A DNA stretch of 64,000 nt from Phycisphaerales bacterium Planc_01 (GCA_001603075.1 LVBB01000006.1:202181-266180); one strand, 5' to 3'. Shown: positions 26,101 to 34,242, counted from the first letter of the stretch. The notes: a model not told the origin generated them from the sequence alone. Made by a program: numbers and translations.

Positions 26101-27604
26101 ACGCTGCACCGCGAATGCGCAAGGAGACTCGGAGGCACTGAAGATCCTGGTCGATCTGCTGGCATCGCGCGAATACTTGAAAGTCGTCATGAAGCCAAGG
26201 GTGGAGGTCTTTGACGGCCAGCAGGCACAGGTCATGAGCAAACAACACGTGCCGAATCCGACCGTCCAACCCGGGGCGCCAGAGACGGTCGAATGCCGCG
26301 ATCTTGTGACGGTCACGCCTCGCATCGATAGCGCCGGTCATATCACCTTGGACCTTGCGGCGGAGATCTGCGACGTCATACTGAACGACAGCAAGACGCC
26401 ACGCATCAGCAAGCACAGCATCGACACCAAGGCCGTCGTGGACAAGAACAAAACGTTCGTCTGTCGCCTGGAGTCCACTGCCGAAGGAGAGACGCAAGAC
26501 AACGGGGTCCTCTACCTCCTGGCCCACCCGCGCGTTATCCGATCCGCGCCATCCGCCGCCGTTGCGATCCCGACTGCGGAATCCGAGCCCTCAGGGCTGG
26601 CTACGGTGACCGCAACGTTCGAGGGCACGGACTTGCTTCAGGCCCTCGAAACGGTGGCCGAAATGGCGGGGGCCAATATCATGTGCGATGCGAATCTCTC
26701 CGGCGAAGTCTATGCCACACTTGACGATGTGCCTATTGAGACGGCCCTCCCCGTAATGCTCGCTGGCAGCCCGTACGTCGCGACGAGGACACCGGACGGG
26801 TATGCCGTCACGAGGCGGAATGCGCAGCCTCCCACAGCACCAAGCCGGGAAGTAGACGCCGTCGCAATCGAGACGCGGTTCGTGCTGGTCGATCCCGAGT
26901 TCCTGGACGCACTGCGGCGTGGGTTGCCGATCAAAGGCGTTACCGCACCGGCCGACGCCAACGCGCTGCACGCGCTGGGCGACGACCTCGTCGCCGGTCG
27001 CACGCCACTTCTGGAACCCGACCATGTCCAACTGCTCCTGCAAGCGGTCCGGCAGTATACGGCCAGCAAGATGTTGGCCACACCAAAGGTGACCGTGCTG
27101 GACGCCGAATCCGCGAACATCCGTATTGGGGAACCGATGAACTACGTCAGCGGGTACCGCGAGCCCAACGACGCGTCACAAGAGCCGATCCCGCAGCACG
27201 CCTCGAAGGAGATCGGCATGCGACTCGACGCGACGCCGCACCTCATCGACAACCAGAACAACATCCGTCTTCAGTTCGAGATGGAGATCAACTCGCTGCT
27301 CGGGATGCAGAAGGCCCTGTACAGGGGCAAGTACGAGTACGACGTTCCCACGTTCACGGCCGTCACCGTTGACACCGAGATCGTCATACCCGATGGACAC
27401 ACCGCCCTGATCCACGTAGGACCCATACGCCCGTTTGGCGACATCCTCAGTAACGAAAGCGACCCGCCCGCGCCGATGCTAATGCTCATCAAGTCCACCC
27501 GAACACCGGTCCGGCCCCCCGACCCCACAGCCCCCATGCCCAACAACCCCCACCCCGGCGACCCCGGCATGGGTGCCCTGCCGTCCGGCGCGAGTCTACG
27601 GTAG
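23198..27604 (+). CDS. BlaR1-like M56 metallopeptidase fused to LptC-like, coiled-coil and secretin-like modules
   Basis: 1468 aa. Residues 15-330 form an M56 membrane protease with several helices, the zinc motif HELAH (near 232) and RDERENCCDDLAV. A final membrane helix lies at about 335-360. The rest should be periplasmic. Region 380-548 recalls LptC/OstA-type repeats (FTGSGPVRLVADATELVGRG). Two internally duplicated regions start with MLDIE and lie near 581-795 and 907-1115, each ending in a secretin-like strand pattern. A helical segment at 820-880 has the Wzz-like FLPEHPEIVQKKQLLEAL. Residues 1135-1208 resemble an STN/secretin N domain (DLLQALETVAEMAGANI). Residues 1222-1442 resemble a secretin C-terminal domain (LATPKVTVLDAESANIRIGEP, IPDGHTALIHVGPIR). 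This is an extraordinarily elaborate sensor for a BlaI partner. Confidence 0.8.
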   Translation: MATLETLLSTQMIERLGWTLVHFVWQAAAVALLLAVVLRCLRRSSSNVRYVVACLAMLLIVALPLVTMSLVEVSRPVAEAGPTLNPPLVMRTTPVEVVELPLEPFDAPVAEMPERVAHTPWTQRIATMLEPALPWLVSGWLLGVFGLSAWHLGGWAQLQRMKRRMVREVTAPLHAALADLANRLGVRRTVGLLESGLVEVPTVVGWLKPVILLPASALSGLSTKQLEAILAHELAHVRRCDYLVNLVQTVVEIFGFYHPAAWWISHRIRDERENCCDDLAVQVCGDSRRYARALTCLEELRHHSTELALAASGGSLVGRIARLLGRPAVDNRRFAWLPGLIALLVVAAILIPTALLIAAPTVPQPLNTEADSAEAAGDDNVTPTRLVHRNVEGRVDREFGFEQLIREEGGRWIVAIPYSTQSLGKMRCHMRADRGELCFDGALNQPTPDGGTFRGNVVIEIASSEPNSVDTCTLYLNEVTFSAQNKRFTGSGPVRLVADATELVGRGLELSFDEPPDLSDPSRLTVIAGVGVQIAPSGSLIVSLVEPKIEVSEKSASRQPASVRARTETADSRAPSPDEKPRVMLDIEPSADAADRQVLLSFTMAEIVTEEALDRATARQLRALLTDASPDAKFNLPSVEELQKPVQYIVSKYANICNQIDDAARAFTDLLVSRGYATVCDSPEMLIRLGESGHLRVMGPPAPPSQTDNSALSLDVTPTAPHDAYGIQLTLALRARNLVSLDSEGRFSARAAYASFDLALSARNKQCVMLTLTTAVALDAKTTTTLLLVKPTLIEPPAASALAPSASERATADAAREFVRTDPMVRELAKRIAEIEIELLEAQQTFLPEHPEIVQKKQLLEALRRRLDERRRELQQELDDDLATRLPSVRVSTKTPDDRASSRDDKPKVMLDIELVKFLTDRPLSPEAATQLSGLWDQMYARRETGREQRGSLPRVDELQISPQALLERCTANAQGDSEALKILVDLLASREYLKVVMKPRVEVFDGQQAQVMSKQHVPNPTVQPGAPETVECRDLVTVTPRIDSAGHITLDLAAEICDVILNDSKTPRISKHSIDTKAVVDKNKTFVCRLESTAEGETQDNGVLYLLAHPRVIRSAPSAAVAIPTAESEPSGLATVTATFEGTDLLQALETVAEMAGANIMCDANLSGEVYATLDDVPIETALPVMLAGSPYVATRTPDGYAVTRRNAQPPTAPSREVDAVAIETRFVLVDPEFLDALRRGLPIKGVTAPADANALHALGDDLVAGRTPLLEPDHVQLLLQAVRQYTASKMLATPKVTVLDAESANIRIGEPMNYVSGYREPNDASQEPIPQHASKEIGMRLDATPHLIDNQNNIRLQFEMEINSLLGMQKALYRGKYEYDVPTFTAVTVDTEIVIPDGHTALIHVGPIRPFGDILSNESDPPAPMLMLIKSTRTPVRPPDPTAPMPNNPHPGDPGMGALPSGASLR

Positions 27605-27624
27605 GGGCGAGGCATGCTTCGCCC
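27605..27624. repeat. Stop-codon-abutting palindrome, copy 3, between convergent genes
   Basis: GGGCGAGGCATGCTTCGCCC. The preceding TAG (27602-27604) is the stop of the M56 gene, and the following TTA (27625-27627) is the TAA stop of the minus-strand phosphotransferase gene. The element alone separates the two genes. Confidence 0.85.
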
Positions 27625-28653
27625 TTACGCGAGCATGGTTTCCGTCAGTTCCTTGCGGTGGCGGCGGAGCCACTTGGTCTTGCGGACGATCATGCGGAGG
27701 AAGCCGAGGCCGGAGTGGTCGCCGAAGAAGCCGGTGGCGGCTACGGGCAGGACCGCCTCGGCGATCATCGCTTCGATCATCAGGTCCACCAGGGCGTGGA
27801 GCTTGCGCTTGCCAAGCGGGACAACCTCGCGATAGCCCGCGAGAAACTGCATCAGACGCTCCCGGTCGAAGGCATCGGGCCACTCGGTCGGATCGGGCGA
27901 ATCGCCAATGATGGAGAACTGGAGCATGCCGTTGGCCAGGTCGGTCACGGGCGGTGCGATGCGGATCGAATCGAAATCCACGACGCCGACCACCTTGCGG
28001 TCGGAGAACAGCAGGTTGCCCGGATGCCAGTCGCCGTGGATGACCTGTGTCTTCCAGGACGGATAGCCGAGTCGATTGACGCGACTGCTGGAGCGGTCGT
28101 ACCGGACGATCAGCGATTCGGTCACGGCGGCGGCCCGTTCGAGCGAGCCGGTACGCTTATCGGTGCGGATCATGCCGAGATGCTGACGCACGGTGGCCGA
28201 GTCGTGAAAGCTGCCCTGGAACGGCTCATAGTCATGGGCGAAATCGCGCAGACACACGTGCAGATGGGCCAGTTGCCGGCCCGCATCGGCGATCGCTTCG
28301 GGCGAGGCGTCGCAGCGCGAGCCGGTGACGAACGTGAACAGCTCGTAGATGTGGTTGTCGATGCTCAGGACGGTCCTGCGGTCGTCGCTCGTGGGCACCA
28401 GGGTGGTGACAGGAAAGGCCCGGGCCGACAGGTGCCTCTGCACCGCATGGGCGAAGGCGACGCGTCCGGCGTCGTCGCGACCCTTCGGACGTCGTTTGAG
28501 CAGGAACGTCCCCTTGTCGGCGTGGACGATCACTTTGGGGGCCCGGCGATTGCCCGCCGAGAGAGAGCGGACGCGGTGAACCACGCCAACGTCGTAGTGG
28601 CTCAGGACGCGAACGAGTTCCTCCGTTGCGAAATTGGCTCCTCCTCTGGGCAT
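27625..28653 (-). CDS. Aminoglycoside/choline-kinase-like phosphotransferase family protein
   Basis: 342 aa from the ATG at 28653; the frame opens further upstream to 28698 but the extra residues look non-coding. It shows the bilobal APH/HSK2 fold. There is an N-terminal lobe with a strand-lysine (TFLLKRRPKGRD), then the catalytic loop VIHGDWHPGNLLF and the metal-binding VGVVDFDSIRIAPPVTDLAN. The ending GLGFLRMIVRKTKWLRRHRKEL is basic. This class phosphorylates small molecules such as homoserine, choline, sugars or antibiotics. Nothing local fixes the substrate. It is 54 bp downstream of the Ser/Thr kinase and probably in the same transcript. Confidence 0.8.
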   Translation of the reverse strand: MPRGGANFATEELVRVLSHYDVGVVHRVRSLSAGNRRAPKVIVHADKGTFLLKRRPKGRDDAGRVAFAHAVQRHLSARAFPVTTLVPTSDDRRTVLSIDNHIYELFTFVTGSRCDASPEAIADAGRQLAHLHVCLRDFAHDYEPFQGSFHDSATVRQHLGMIRTDKRTGSLERAAAVTESLIVRYDRSSSRVNRLGYPSWKTQVIHGDWHPGNLLFSDRKVVGVVDFDSIRIAPPVTDLANGMLQFSIIGDSPDPTEWPDAFDRERLMQFLAGYREVVPLGKRKLHALVDLMIEAMIAEAVLPVAATGFFGDHSGLGFLRMIVRKTKWLRRHRKELTETMLA

Positions 28654-28707
28654 TGTCGCGTCTCTCAGAAGACGGCGACGAGGTCCCGCCGCCGGCAATG
28701 GAAATCG

Positions 28708-29931
28708 TCAGAACGCAACCATCAGGACGATGATCAGGATGGAAATCGCGGCGACCGCCCCAAGAACGAGGACGGCCAGGCGATACCGGTTGATCCTCTC
28801 CTCGACGTGCTCTTCGCTCTCGATCTCGACGGTCTCGCCCTCTTCGAGTTTCTCGAGCATGGAGACATCGAATCGCTTGTGCGCCTGCAACGGCGGGTGC
28901 CCCTCGCGGAGGGCCTCCAGGTCCATCAGCAGTTCTTCGACGTTGTTGTATCGGTCTTCCCGGCGCTTGGCCATCATGATCTCGATGACCTCCGAGATGC
29001 CGGCTGAGAGGGTCGTGTTGATGTGGTCCGGGGGAACCAGCTTCTCGCGCAGGTGCTTCTTCATGATCTCGGCCGAGTCGTCGCCGGTGAACGGCACCTT
29101 CCCGGTGACCATGTGATAAAGGGTCGCGCCAAGTCCGTAGATGTCGGCCCGGCCGTCGATGTCGATCTTGCCGCGGATCTGCTCCGGGGCGATGTAATAG
29201 GGCGTGCCGTAGGCCTTGCCCGCCTCGCTCTGGGCGGCCTCGATATCGGCGGTTTCCCGCGCCAGACCCATGTCGGCCAGTTTCACCACGCCCTGCTTGT
29301 TGATCATGATGTTCTTGGGCTTGACATCGCGGTGCACCAGGCCGTGCGAGTGGGCGTGGACCAGGGCATGGGCTACCTGGATAATGATCTCGATGGCTTC
29401 CTTCTCGCCGAACGGGGTGCCGCCGACAAGATCGTCGGCAAGAGTCTTGCCCTCGACGTATTCCATGACGAAGTAATGATAGCCACCGGCCTCGCCGACG
29501 TCGATGGCCTGCACGATGTTCGGATGGTTGAGCTTGCCGGCGGCCTGCCCTTCCTTGTAGAACCTCTGGACGTATTCGGGGTTCTCGGTGAACCGACGGG
29601 GCAGGACCTTGATGGCGACGGTGCGATTGAGGCTGAGCTGCTTGGCCTTGTACACGAACGCCATGGCGCCGGCGCCGATCTTGCCGAGGATCTTGTAGCC
29701 GGGAATCTGGTGGACGGCGACCTTGTTCTCTTTGATACTTAACTTGAGGCGTTCGGCCTGGGTGGCAGTGATGTAGCCCAGCTCGATGAGCAGCTCCTGG
29801 AGCATGAGCGGGTTGATCTTGCGGCGTTCCTGGAGTTCCTCGATCGAGTGGCGAAGCTCCTTGTCCGTACAGAGCCCCTGGTCCACCGCCATCTTGCCAA
29901 ACATCGTGTCGTAGCTTGTTTCGCTTGCCAT
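28708..29931 (-). CDS. Hanks-type Ser/Thr protein kinase, C-terminal tail-anchored
   Basis: 407 aa; the ATG at 29931 with CTGGGGGG upstream is preferred to 29967. Residues 1-65 are an unrecognised helical domain. The kinase domain runs from about 75 to 340, with glycine-rich loop GKIGAGAMAFVYKA, VAIKVL lysine, catalytic loop HRDVKPKNIM, DMG in place of DFG (KLADMGLAR), activation segment ending GTPYYIAPEQIRG and an R-D-type core, so it should be active. A single helix at the extreme C-terminus (RLAVLVLGAVAAISILIIVLMV) anchors it in the membrane with no extracellular sensor domain, unlike PASTA kinases. A promoter is visible at 30032-30059. Confidence 0.9.
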   Translation of the reverse strand: MASETSYDTMFGKMAVDQGLCTDKELRHSIEELQERRKINPLMLQELLIELGYITATQAERLKLSIKENKVAVHQIPGYKILGKIGAGAMAFVYKAKQLSLNRTVAIKVLPRRFTENPEYVQRFYKEGQAAGKLNHPNIVQAIDVGEAGGYHYFVMEYVEGKTLADDLVGGTPFGEKEAIEIIIQVAHALVHAHSHGLVHRDVKPKNIMINKQGVVKLADMGLARETADIEAAQSEAGKAYGTPYYIAPEQIRGKIDIDGRADIYGLGATLYHMVTGKVPFTGDDSAEIMKKHLREKLVPPDHINTTLSAGISEVIEIMMAKRREDRYNNVEELLMDLEALREGHPPLQAHKRFDVSMLEKLEEGETVEIESEEHVEERINRYRLAVLVLGAVAAISILIIVLMVAF

Positions 29932-30031
29932 TGGGAACCCCCCAGGTCGCCCAGGGGCCGTATCCATACGCCGGGAAGCCTCATTGTGCGGCTCCAGTGG
30001 TCAGATCCGATAAACGCCACCGCCGGCGATC

Positions 30032-30059
30032 ATTATCGACGTATCGGGGCCTGTGTCAA
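30032..30059 (-). promoter_or_regulatory. Candidate promoter of the kinase gene
   Basis: On the minus strand: TTGACA (30059-30054), 16-bp spacer, GATAAT (30037-30032). The TTGACA lies inside the arm of the large inverted repeat. Confidence 0.6.
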
Positions 30060-30087
30060 AAAAAAAGTCCGCTTTTTGACACAGGCC
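30048..30087. repeat. 15-bp perfect inverted repeat with A/T-rich centre
   Basis: GGCCTGTGTCAAAAA (30048-30062) and TTTTTGACACAGGCC (30073-30087) around a 10-nt loop. The stem has 15 uninterrupted pairs and each arm contains TTGACA on one strand. It could act as a bidirectional terminator or attenuator-like hairpin or as a large operator. Confidence 0.85.
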
Positions 30088-30189
30088 GGACGCAAACGAG
30101 AACCCCATCGACCTTTTCCGCATAGGGGTTTAACCGTTTCTTCTGCGACGGCCGGAAAAATCGCCCCTCTCGGCGCTCGCGTTTTAGGG

Positions 30190-30217
30190 TTGACCTCGGG
30201 GTCAAGAGCGGTAAACT
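30190..30217 (+). promoter_or_regulatory. Candidate etfB promoter with operator-like inverted repeat
   Basis: TTGACC (30190-30195), 16-bp spacer, TAAACT (30212-30217). The -35 is one arm of TTGACC-TCGG-GGTCAA (30190-30205), an arrangement typical of a dimeric regulator site. Confidence 0.55.
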
Positions 30218-30271
30218 GATGCCGCAATGAAGACTGACATCAGGCAAGGAAGGACTGATAGGAGATTCTCA

Positions 30272-31183
30272 GTGGCATACAATTGTGTTGTGCTGGCCAA
30301 GCAGGTGCCCGATACGCAGAGGATCACCGGCAAGGTCATGAACGACGACGGCACGGTGAACCGTTCGGCGTTGCCGGCTATTTTCAATCCCGAAGATCTC
30401 AATGCGCTGGAGTTGGCGCTGCAGATCAAGGACCGCTTCGGCGGACGAGTGACTGTGGTCACGATGGGCCTGCCCGGCGCGACCCGCATCCTGCGGGAGT
30501 CGCTGTATCGGGGCGCCGATGCGGCCGTTCTGGTCACCGACATGCGATGCGCCGCCAGCGACACGCTGGCGACCAGCTATATCCTCAGTTGCGCCGTCCG
30601 GAAGATGGACTATGATATCGTTCTGTGCGGCCGTCAGGCCATCGACGGCGACACCGCCCAGGTCGGCCCGCAGTTGGCGGAGAAGCTGGGTATTCCTCAA
30701 ATCACCTACATTGAAGCCCTGGAGGACCTCCACGACAACACCATCCAGGTCCGTCGCAACATCGGCAACGGGTGGCAGTCCGTCAAGTCGCGGCTGCCGG
30801 TTCTCTTGACGGTCACGGGCGAGGCGAATGCACCGAGGGTAGCGGCGGCCAAGCACCTGATGAAGTACAAAAAGGCTCGCACGCCGGCGGAGATCACCGC
30901 CGAGATCAAGGCGATCAACCCGAACGCCGTCGAAGCGGAGATCAAGGAGCTGAGTGAGACGCGCTGCGACGCATTTAAGGCCAGAGGACTTCTGATCGAA
31001 CAGTGGAACCTGGACCAGGTCGAGGCGGATCTGACGTGGTGCGGCCGGAACGGCTCGCCCACCAAGGTCCATCGCATCCAAAGCGTGGTCCTGGCCGCCA
31101 AGGAGAGCAAGGAAGTCGAGCCGACCGATGAGGGGCTGGCCGCCATGATCCACGAACTCATCGACGATAAGATCATCGCATAG
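30272..31183 (+). CDS. etfB: Electron transfer flavoprotein, beta subunit
   Basis: 303 aa, starting at GTG 30272 with AGGAG about 8 bp upstream; this gives the normal ETF-beta N-terminus AYNCVVLAKQVPDT. The frame's ATG at 30227 would add non-homologous residues. Family landmarks are NPEDLNALELALQ, TMGLPGA, ESLYRGADAAVLVTD, LCGRQAIDGDTAQVGPQLAE (AMP and FAD contact region) and the C-terminal recognition segment. It forms the heterodimer with EtfA (next gene) and carries electrons from acyl-CoA dehydrogenases to the quinone pool. The region after residue 220 is somewhat longer than in the shortest ETF-beta proteins. Confidence 0.93.
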   Translation: MAYNCVVLAKQVPDTQRITGKVMNDDGTVNRSALPAIFNPEDLNALELALQIKDRFGGRVTVVTMGLPGATRILRESLYRGADAAVLVTDMRCAASDTLATSYILSCAVRKMDYDIVLCGRQAIDGDTAQVGPQLAEKLGIPQITYIEALEDLHDNTIQVRRNIGNGWQSVKSRLPVLLTVTGEANAPRVAAAKHLMKYKKARTPAEITAEIKAINPNAVEAEIKELSETRCDAFKARGLLIEQWNLDQVEADLTWCGRNGSPTKVHRIQSVVLAAKESKEVEPTDEGLAAMIHELIDDKIIA

Positions 31184-31308
31184 GCTCAGGCGCGTGTCCA
31201 CGCGGGCAACGTGGCAATGGAGTGACGTGTTCTGCGGGTCATGTCGACGCCGCATTCGACGCAATGTTCCTGGGACCCTGAGGGTTCCTTTACAGATTCG
31301 GATTTTCC

Positions 31309-32346
31309 ATGATCGACGTGAACAGACAAGGTGAAGTGTGGGTTTTTGCCGAGCAGCACGGCGGCAAACTGGAAGAAACCCCTATCGAATTGATGAGCAA
31401 GGCCCGCCACCTGGCGGATACGCTCAAGGTCAAGCTGGCGGCCGTCCTGGGGGGCGACGAGGTGAGTCACCTTTCCACCGAACTGATTCACTACGGCGCC
31501 GACAAGGTCTATCTGGTCGAGCACCCGCTGCTGCGAAGCTATCAGACCAACAGCTATGCCAAGGTCATTCTGGAGCTGATCGGCAAGCACAAGCCGCAGA
31601 TCGTGTTGTACGGCGCCACCGCTGCGGGCCGCGATCTGGCCCCGCGCGTGGCCAGCGCCGCCAAAGCCGGCCTGACCGCCGACTGTACCGACCTGCAGAT
31701 CGGCACGCACAAGACCGGCAAGGACGGCGAGGTCCACGAGAATCTGCTGTTTCAGATTCGCCCGGCCTTCGGCGGCAACATCGTCGCGACAATCATCAAC
31801 TACGATCGCTGGCCGCAGATGGCGACCGTTCGCGAGGGCGTGATGCCCATGCCGGAGCCCAATCCCAATCATCGCGGCGTGATCGTCGCCGAGACGGTCC
31901 GTCTGGCGCAGGACGATCTGCCGATCGAGATCCTGCAGGAGCACAAACGCGCCAAGAAGGTCGATCTGAAGGCCGCCCGGATCATCGTCGCCGGAGGCGC
32001 CGGGGTCGGCAGCAAGGAGAACTTCAAGCTGGTATGGGATCTGGCGAATTGTCTGGGCGCCGCCCCGGCCGCGACGCGACCGGCCGTCGACCTGGGTTTC
32101 ATCGACCATGACCACCAGGTCGGCCAAACCGGCACGACGGTGCGGCCGAGCCTCTATATCGCCGTCGGGATCAGCGGCGCGATCCAGCACCAGGCGGGCA
32201 TGGCCCAGAGCCAGAAGATCGTCGCCATCAACAACGACCCGGAGGCCCCCATCTTCAGCATCGCTCACTACAAGATTGTGGGCGACCTCAACGAGGTGGT
32301 GCCGAAGATGATTCGCGCCATCAAGGAAAAGGGCATCAAGGATTGA
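31309..32346 (+). CDS. etfA: Electron transfer flavoprotein, alpha subunit
   Basis: 345 aa. The N-terminal alpha/beta domain (VWVFAEQHGGKLEETPIELM, then YGATAAGRDLAPRVA and GLTADCTDL) is followed by the FAD-binding C-terminal domain. That domain has IIVAGGAGVGSKENF, the FAD-binding TRPAVDLGFIDHDHQVGQTG, LYIAVGISGAIQHQAGM and the terminal IVAINNDPEAPIFSIAHYKIVGD. All signature segments are intact. The 125-bp gap after etfB contains no obvious promoter. It works with EtfB and the acyl-CoA dehydrogenase immediately downstream. Confidence 0.95.
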   Translation: MIDVNRQGEVWVFAEQHGGKLEETPIELMSKARHLADTLKVKLAAVLGGDEVSHLSTELIHYGADKVYLVEHPLLRSYQTNSYAKVILELIGKHKPQIVLYGATAAGRDLAPRVASAAKAGLTADCTDLQIGTHKTGKDGEVHENLLFQIRPAFGGNIVATIINYDRWPQMATVREGVMPMPEPNPNHRGVIVAETVRLAQDDLPIEILQEHKRAKKVDLKAARIIVAGGAGVGSKENFKLVWDLANCLGAAPAATRPAVDLGFIDHDHQVGQTGTTVRPSLYIAVGISGAIQHQAGMAQSQKIVAINNDPEAPIFSIAHYKIVGDLNEVVPKMIRAIKEKGIKD

Positions 32347-32419
32347 CCGGCGCTCCGCACGAAGCGGGAAACGCAAGACCACAGCCTGACAATACGATAC
32401 TCATGATAGCAGGATAGCC

Positions 32420-34225
32420 ATGGGGAATTTTTACAGAGACAACGACGATATCCAGTTCCTGTTCCGACACATCGATCTCGGGCACCTGGCCTGCCTCTGC
32501 GAGGAGGGATTCCGCTTCGCCGAGGAATTCGACTACGCCCCGGGCGATGCCGATGAGGCCGTACAGAACTACGAGATGGTGCTCGACGCCCTCGGCGAAC
32601 TCGGCGCCGATTTCATCGCCCCACGGGCCGAGAGCGTGGATCGCGAAGGCAATACGCTCAACGAGGATGGGACGGTCACGCGGGCGAAGGGGATCGCCGA
32701 ATCCCTGGAGAAGCTCGCCCAGGCCGAGGTGATGGGATTTACCCTGCCGTATCGGTTCGGCGGACTGAACTTCCCGAACCTGCTGTACTCGATGGCCACC
32801 GAAATCATCTCGCGCGCCGACGCCTCGCTGATGAACATCTTCGGGCTGCAGGGCATCGCCGAGACGATCAACGCCTTCGCCTCCGAGGAAATCAAGCAGC
32901 AATATCTGCCTCCGTTCGCCGAGGGCACAGTGACCGGGGCGATGGTGCTGACCGAGCCGGACGCGGGATCGGACCTTCAGGCCGTCAAACTGCGAGCCTT
33001 TGAGGACGAAAAGGGCAACTGGTTCCTGCATGGCGTCAAACGCTTCATCACCAACGGTTGCGGCGACGTCCTGCTGGTGCTGTCGCGAAGTGAGCCCGAC
33101 CGCAGTGGCGGACTCGGTCTGAGCCTTTTCGTCTGCGAGCCCGGCCCGACGGTGCACATCCGCCGGCTGGAAGACAAGCTCGGCATCCATGGCTCGCCCA
33201 CCTGTGAGATCTTCTTCGACAACACGCCCTGCCAACTGATCGGCGAGCGCAAACGGGGACTCGCCCCCTATGTTGCGACACTGATGAACGGCGCGAGGAT
33301 CGGCATTGCGGCCCAATCGATGGGCATCGCCGAGGCGGCATATCGCATCGCGCGGGACTATGCTGCCAGCCGCAAACAGTTCGGCGTCGCGATCGAGAGG
33401 CTGCCGGCGGTGCGCGACATGCTGATCGAGATGAAAATCGCCGTCGAGGCCGGACGTGCTCTGCTCTACGAGACCAGCCGCGTGGTGGACCTGGCCGTCG
33501 CCTACAACAAGCAGTTGGAGGAAAACCCGCCGCAGGACAAGGGGGCGTTGAAGCAGCTTAAGGACGATGCCCGCAGCTACAAGCGATATGCCGGCATGCT
33601 GACCCCGATGGCCAAGTATCTCTGCTCGGAAATGTGTAACCAGGTCGCCTACGACGCGATTCAGGTCCTCGGTGGCAGCGGGTATATGCGGGACTACGCC
33701 AGCGAACGGCACGCCCGCGACGCGCGGATCACGACGATCTATGAGGGCACCAGCCAGCTCCAGATCGTCGCCGCGGTGCGAGGCGTGTGCAGCGGCACCA
33801 CCGAGAAGTACCTTGCCGACCTTGCCGGCCAGCACTACGCCGTTGAGGTGAAGGACCTGATCGGCAAGCTCGCCGAGGGTGTTGAGCAGCTCAAGGCCAC
33901 GGTCGAGTTCGTCAAGGACAAGGGCAACGACTACATGGACCTGTATGGCCGCGCGTTGACGGATATCGCAATCGCCCTGATCAACGGGTATCTGTTGTGC
34001 GATCAGGCCGGTACGAAGGTCCAGATGGACGTCGCGGTGGCCCCGGGCTCGTCGTCAGCCAATGGCCAGGTCGTCCCGATGAAGCAGCGCAAGGCCCTCG
34101 TGGCACGACGCTACATCGAAAAGAACGCGCCGAAGATCAAGGCCCTGGTCGAGGTGATCTGTCAGGGCGACCGGTCGACGTTCAGCGACTACGAGGCGCT
34201 CGTGGGACCGGTCCAGGAACAGTAG
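32420..34225 (+). CDS. Acyl-CoA dehydrogenase, long form
   Basis: 601 aa, longer than the 380-aa core family because of N- and C-terminal extensions, as in the FadE5/AcdA-like long group. Visible segments are LTEPDAGSDLQAVKLRA (flavin and substrate contact), GVKRFITNG, LGIHGSPTCEIFFD, the middle helices QSMGIAEAAYRIARDYAASRKQFG, and QVLGGSGYMRDY. The catalytic base is the glutamate near E442 in IYEGTSQLQ. It transfers electrons to the adjacent EtfAB. The chain-length or aromatic-acid substrate is not evident. The gene starts 73 bp after etfA and is 17 bp before the HAD gene. Confidence 0.92.
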   Translation: MGNFYRDNDDIQFLFRHIDLGHLACLCEEGFRFAEEFDYAPGDADEAVQNYEMVLDALGELGADFIAPRAESVDREGNTLNEDGTVTRAKGIAESLEKLAQAEVMGFTLPYRFGGLNFPNLLYSMATEIISRADASLMNIFGLQGIAETINAFASEEIKQQYLPPFAEGTVTGAMVLTEPDAGSDLQAVKLRAFEDEKGNWFLHGVKRFITNGCGDVLLVLSRSEPDRSGGLGLSLFVCEPGPTVHIRRLEDKLGIHGSPTCEIFFDNTPCQLIGERKRGLAPYVATLMNGARIGIAAQSMGIAEAAYRIARDYAASRKQFGVAIERLPAVRDMLIEMKIAVEAGRALLYETSRVVDLAVAYNKQLEENPPQDKGALKQLKDDARSYKRYAGMLTPMAKYLCSEMCNQVAYDAIQVLGGSGYMRDYASERHARDARITTIYEGTSQLQIVAAVRGVCSGTTEKYLADLAGQHYAVEVKDLIGKLAEGVEQLKATVEFVKDKGNDYMDLYGRALTDIAIALINGYLLCDQAGTKVQMDVAVAPGSSSANGQVVPMKQRKALVARRYIEKNAPKIKALVEVICQGDRSTFSDYEALVGPVQEQ

Positions 34226-34242
34226 CATAGAGGTTCGCTTTC

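Larger units (their letters stand above)
29932..30271. other. Divergent control region between the kinase gene and etfB
   Basis: 340 bp without a gene. It contains a minus-strand promoter, a 15-bp-stem hairpin that includes that promoter's -35 hexamer, and a plus-strand promoter with an inverted repeat over its -35 (separate entries). Confidence 0.6.
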
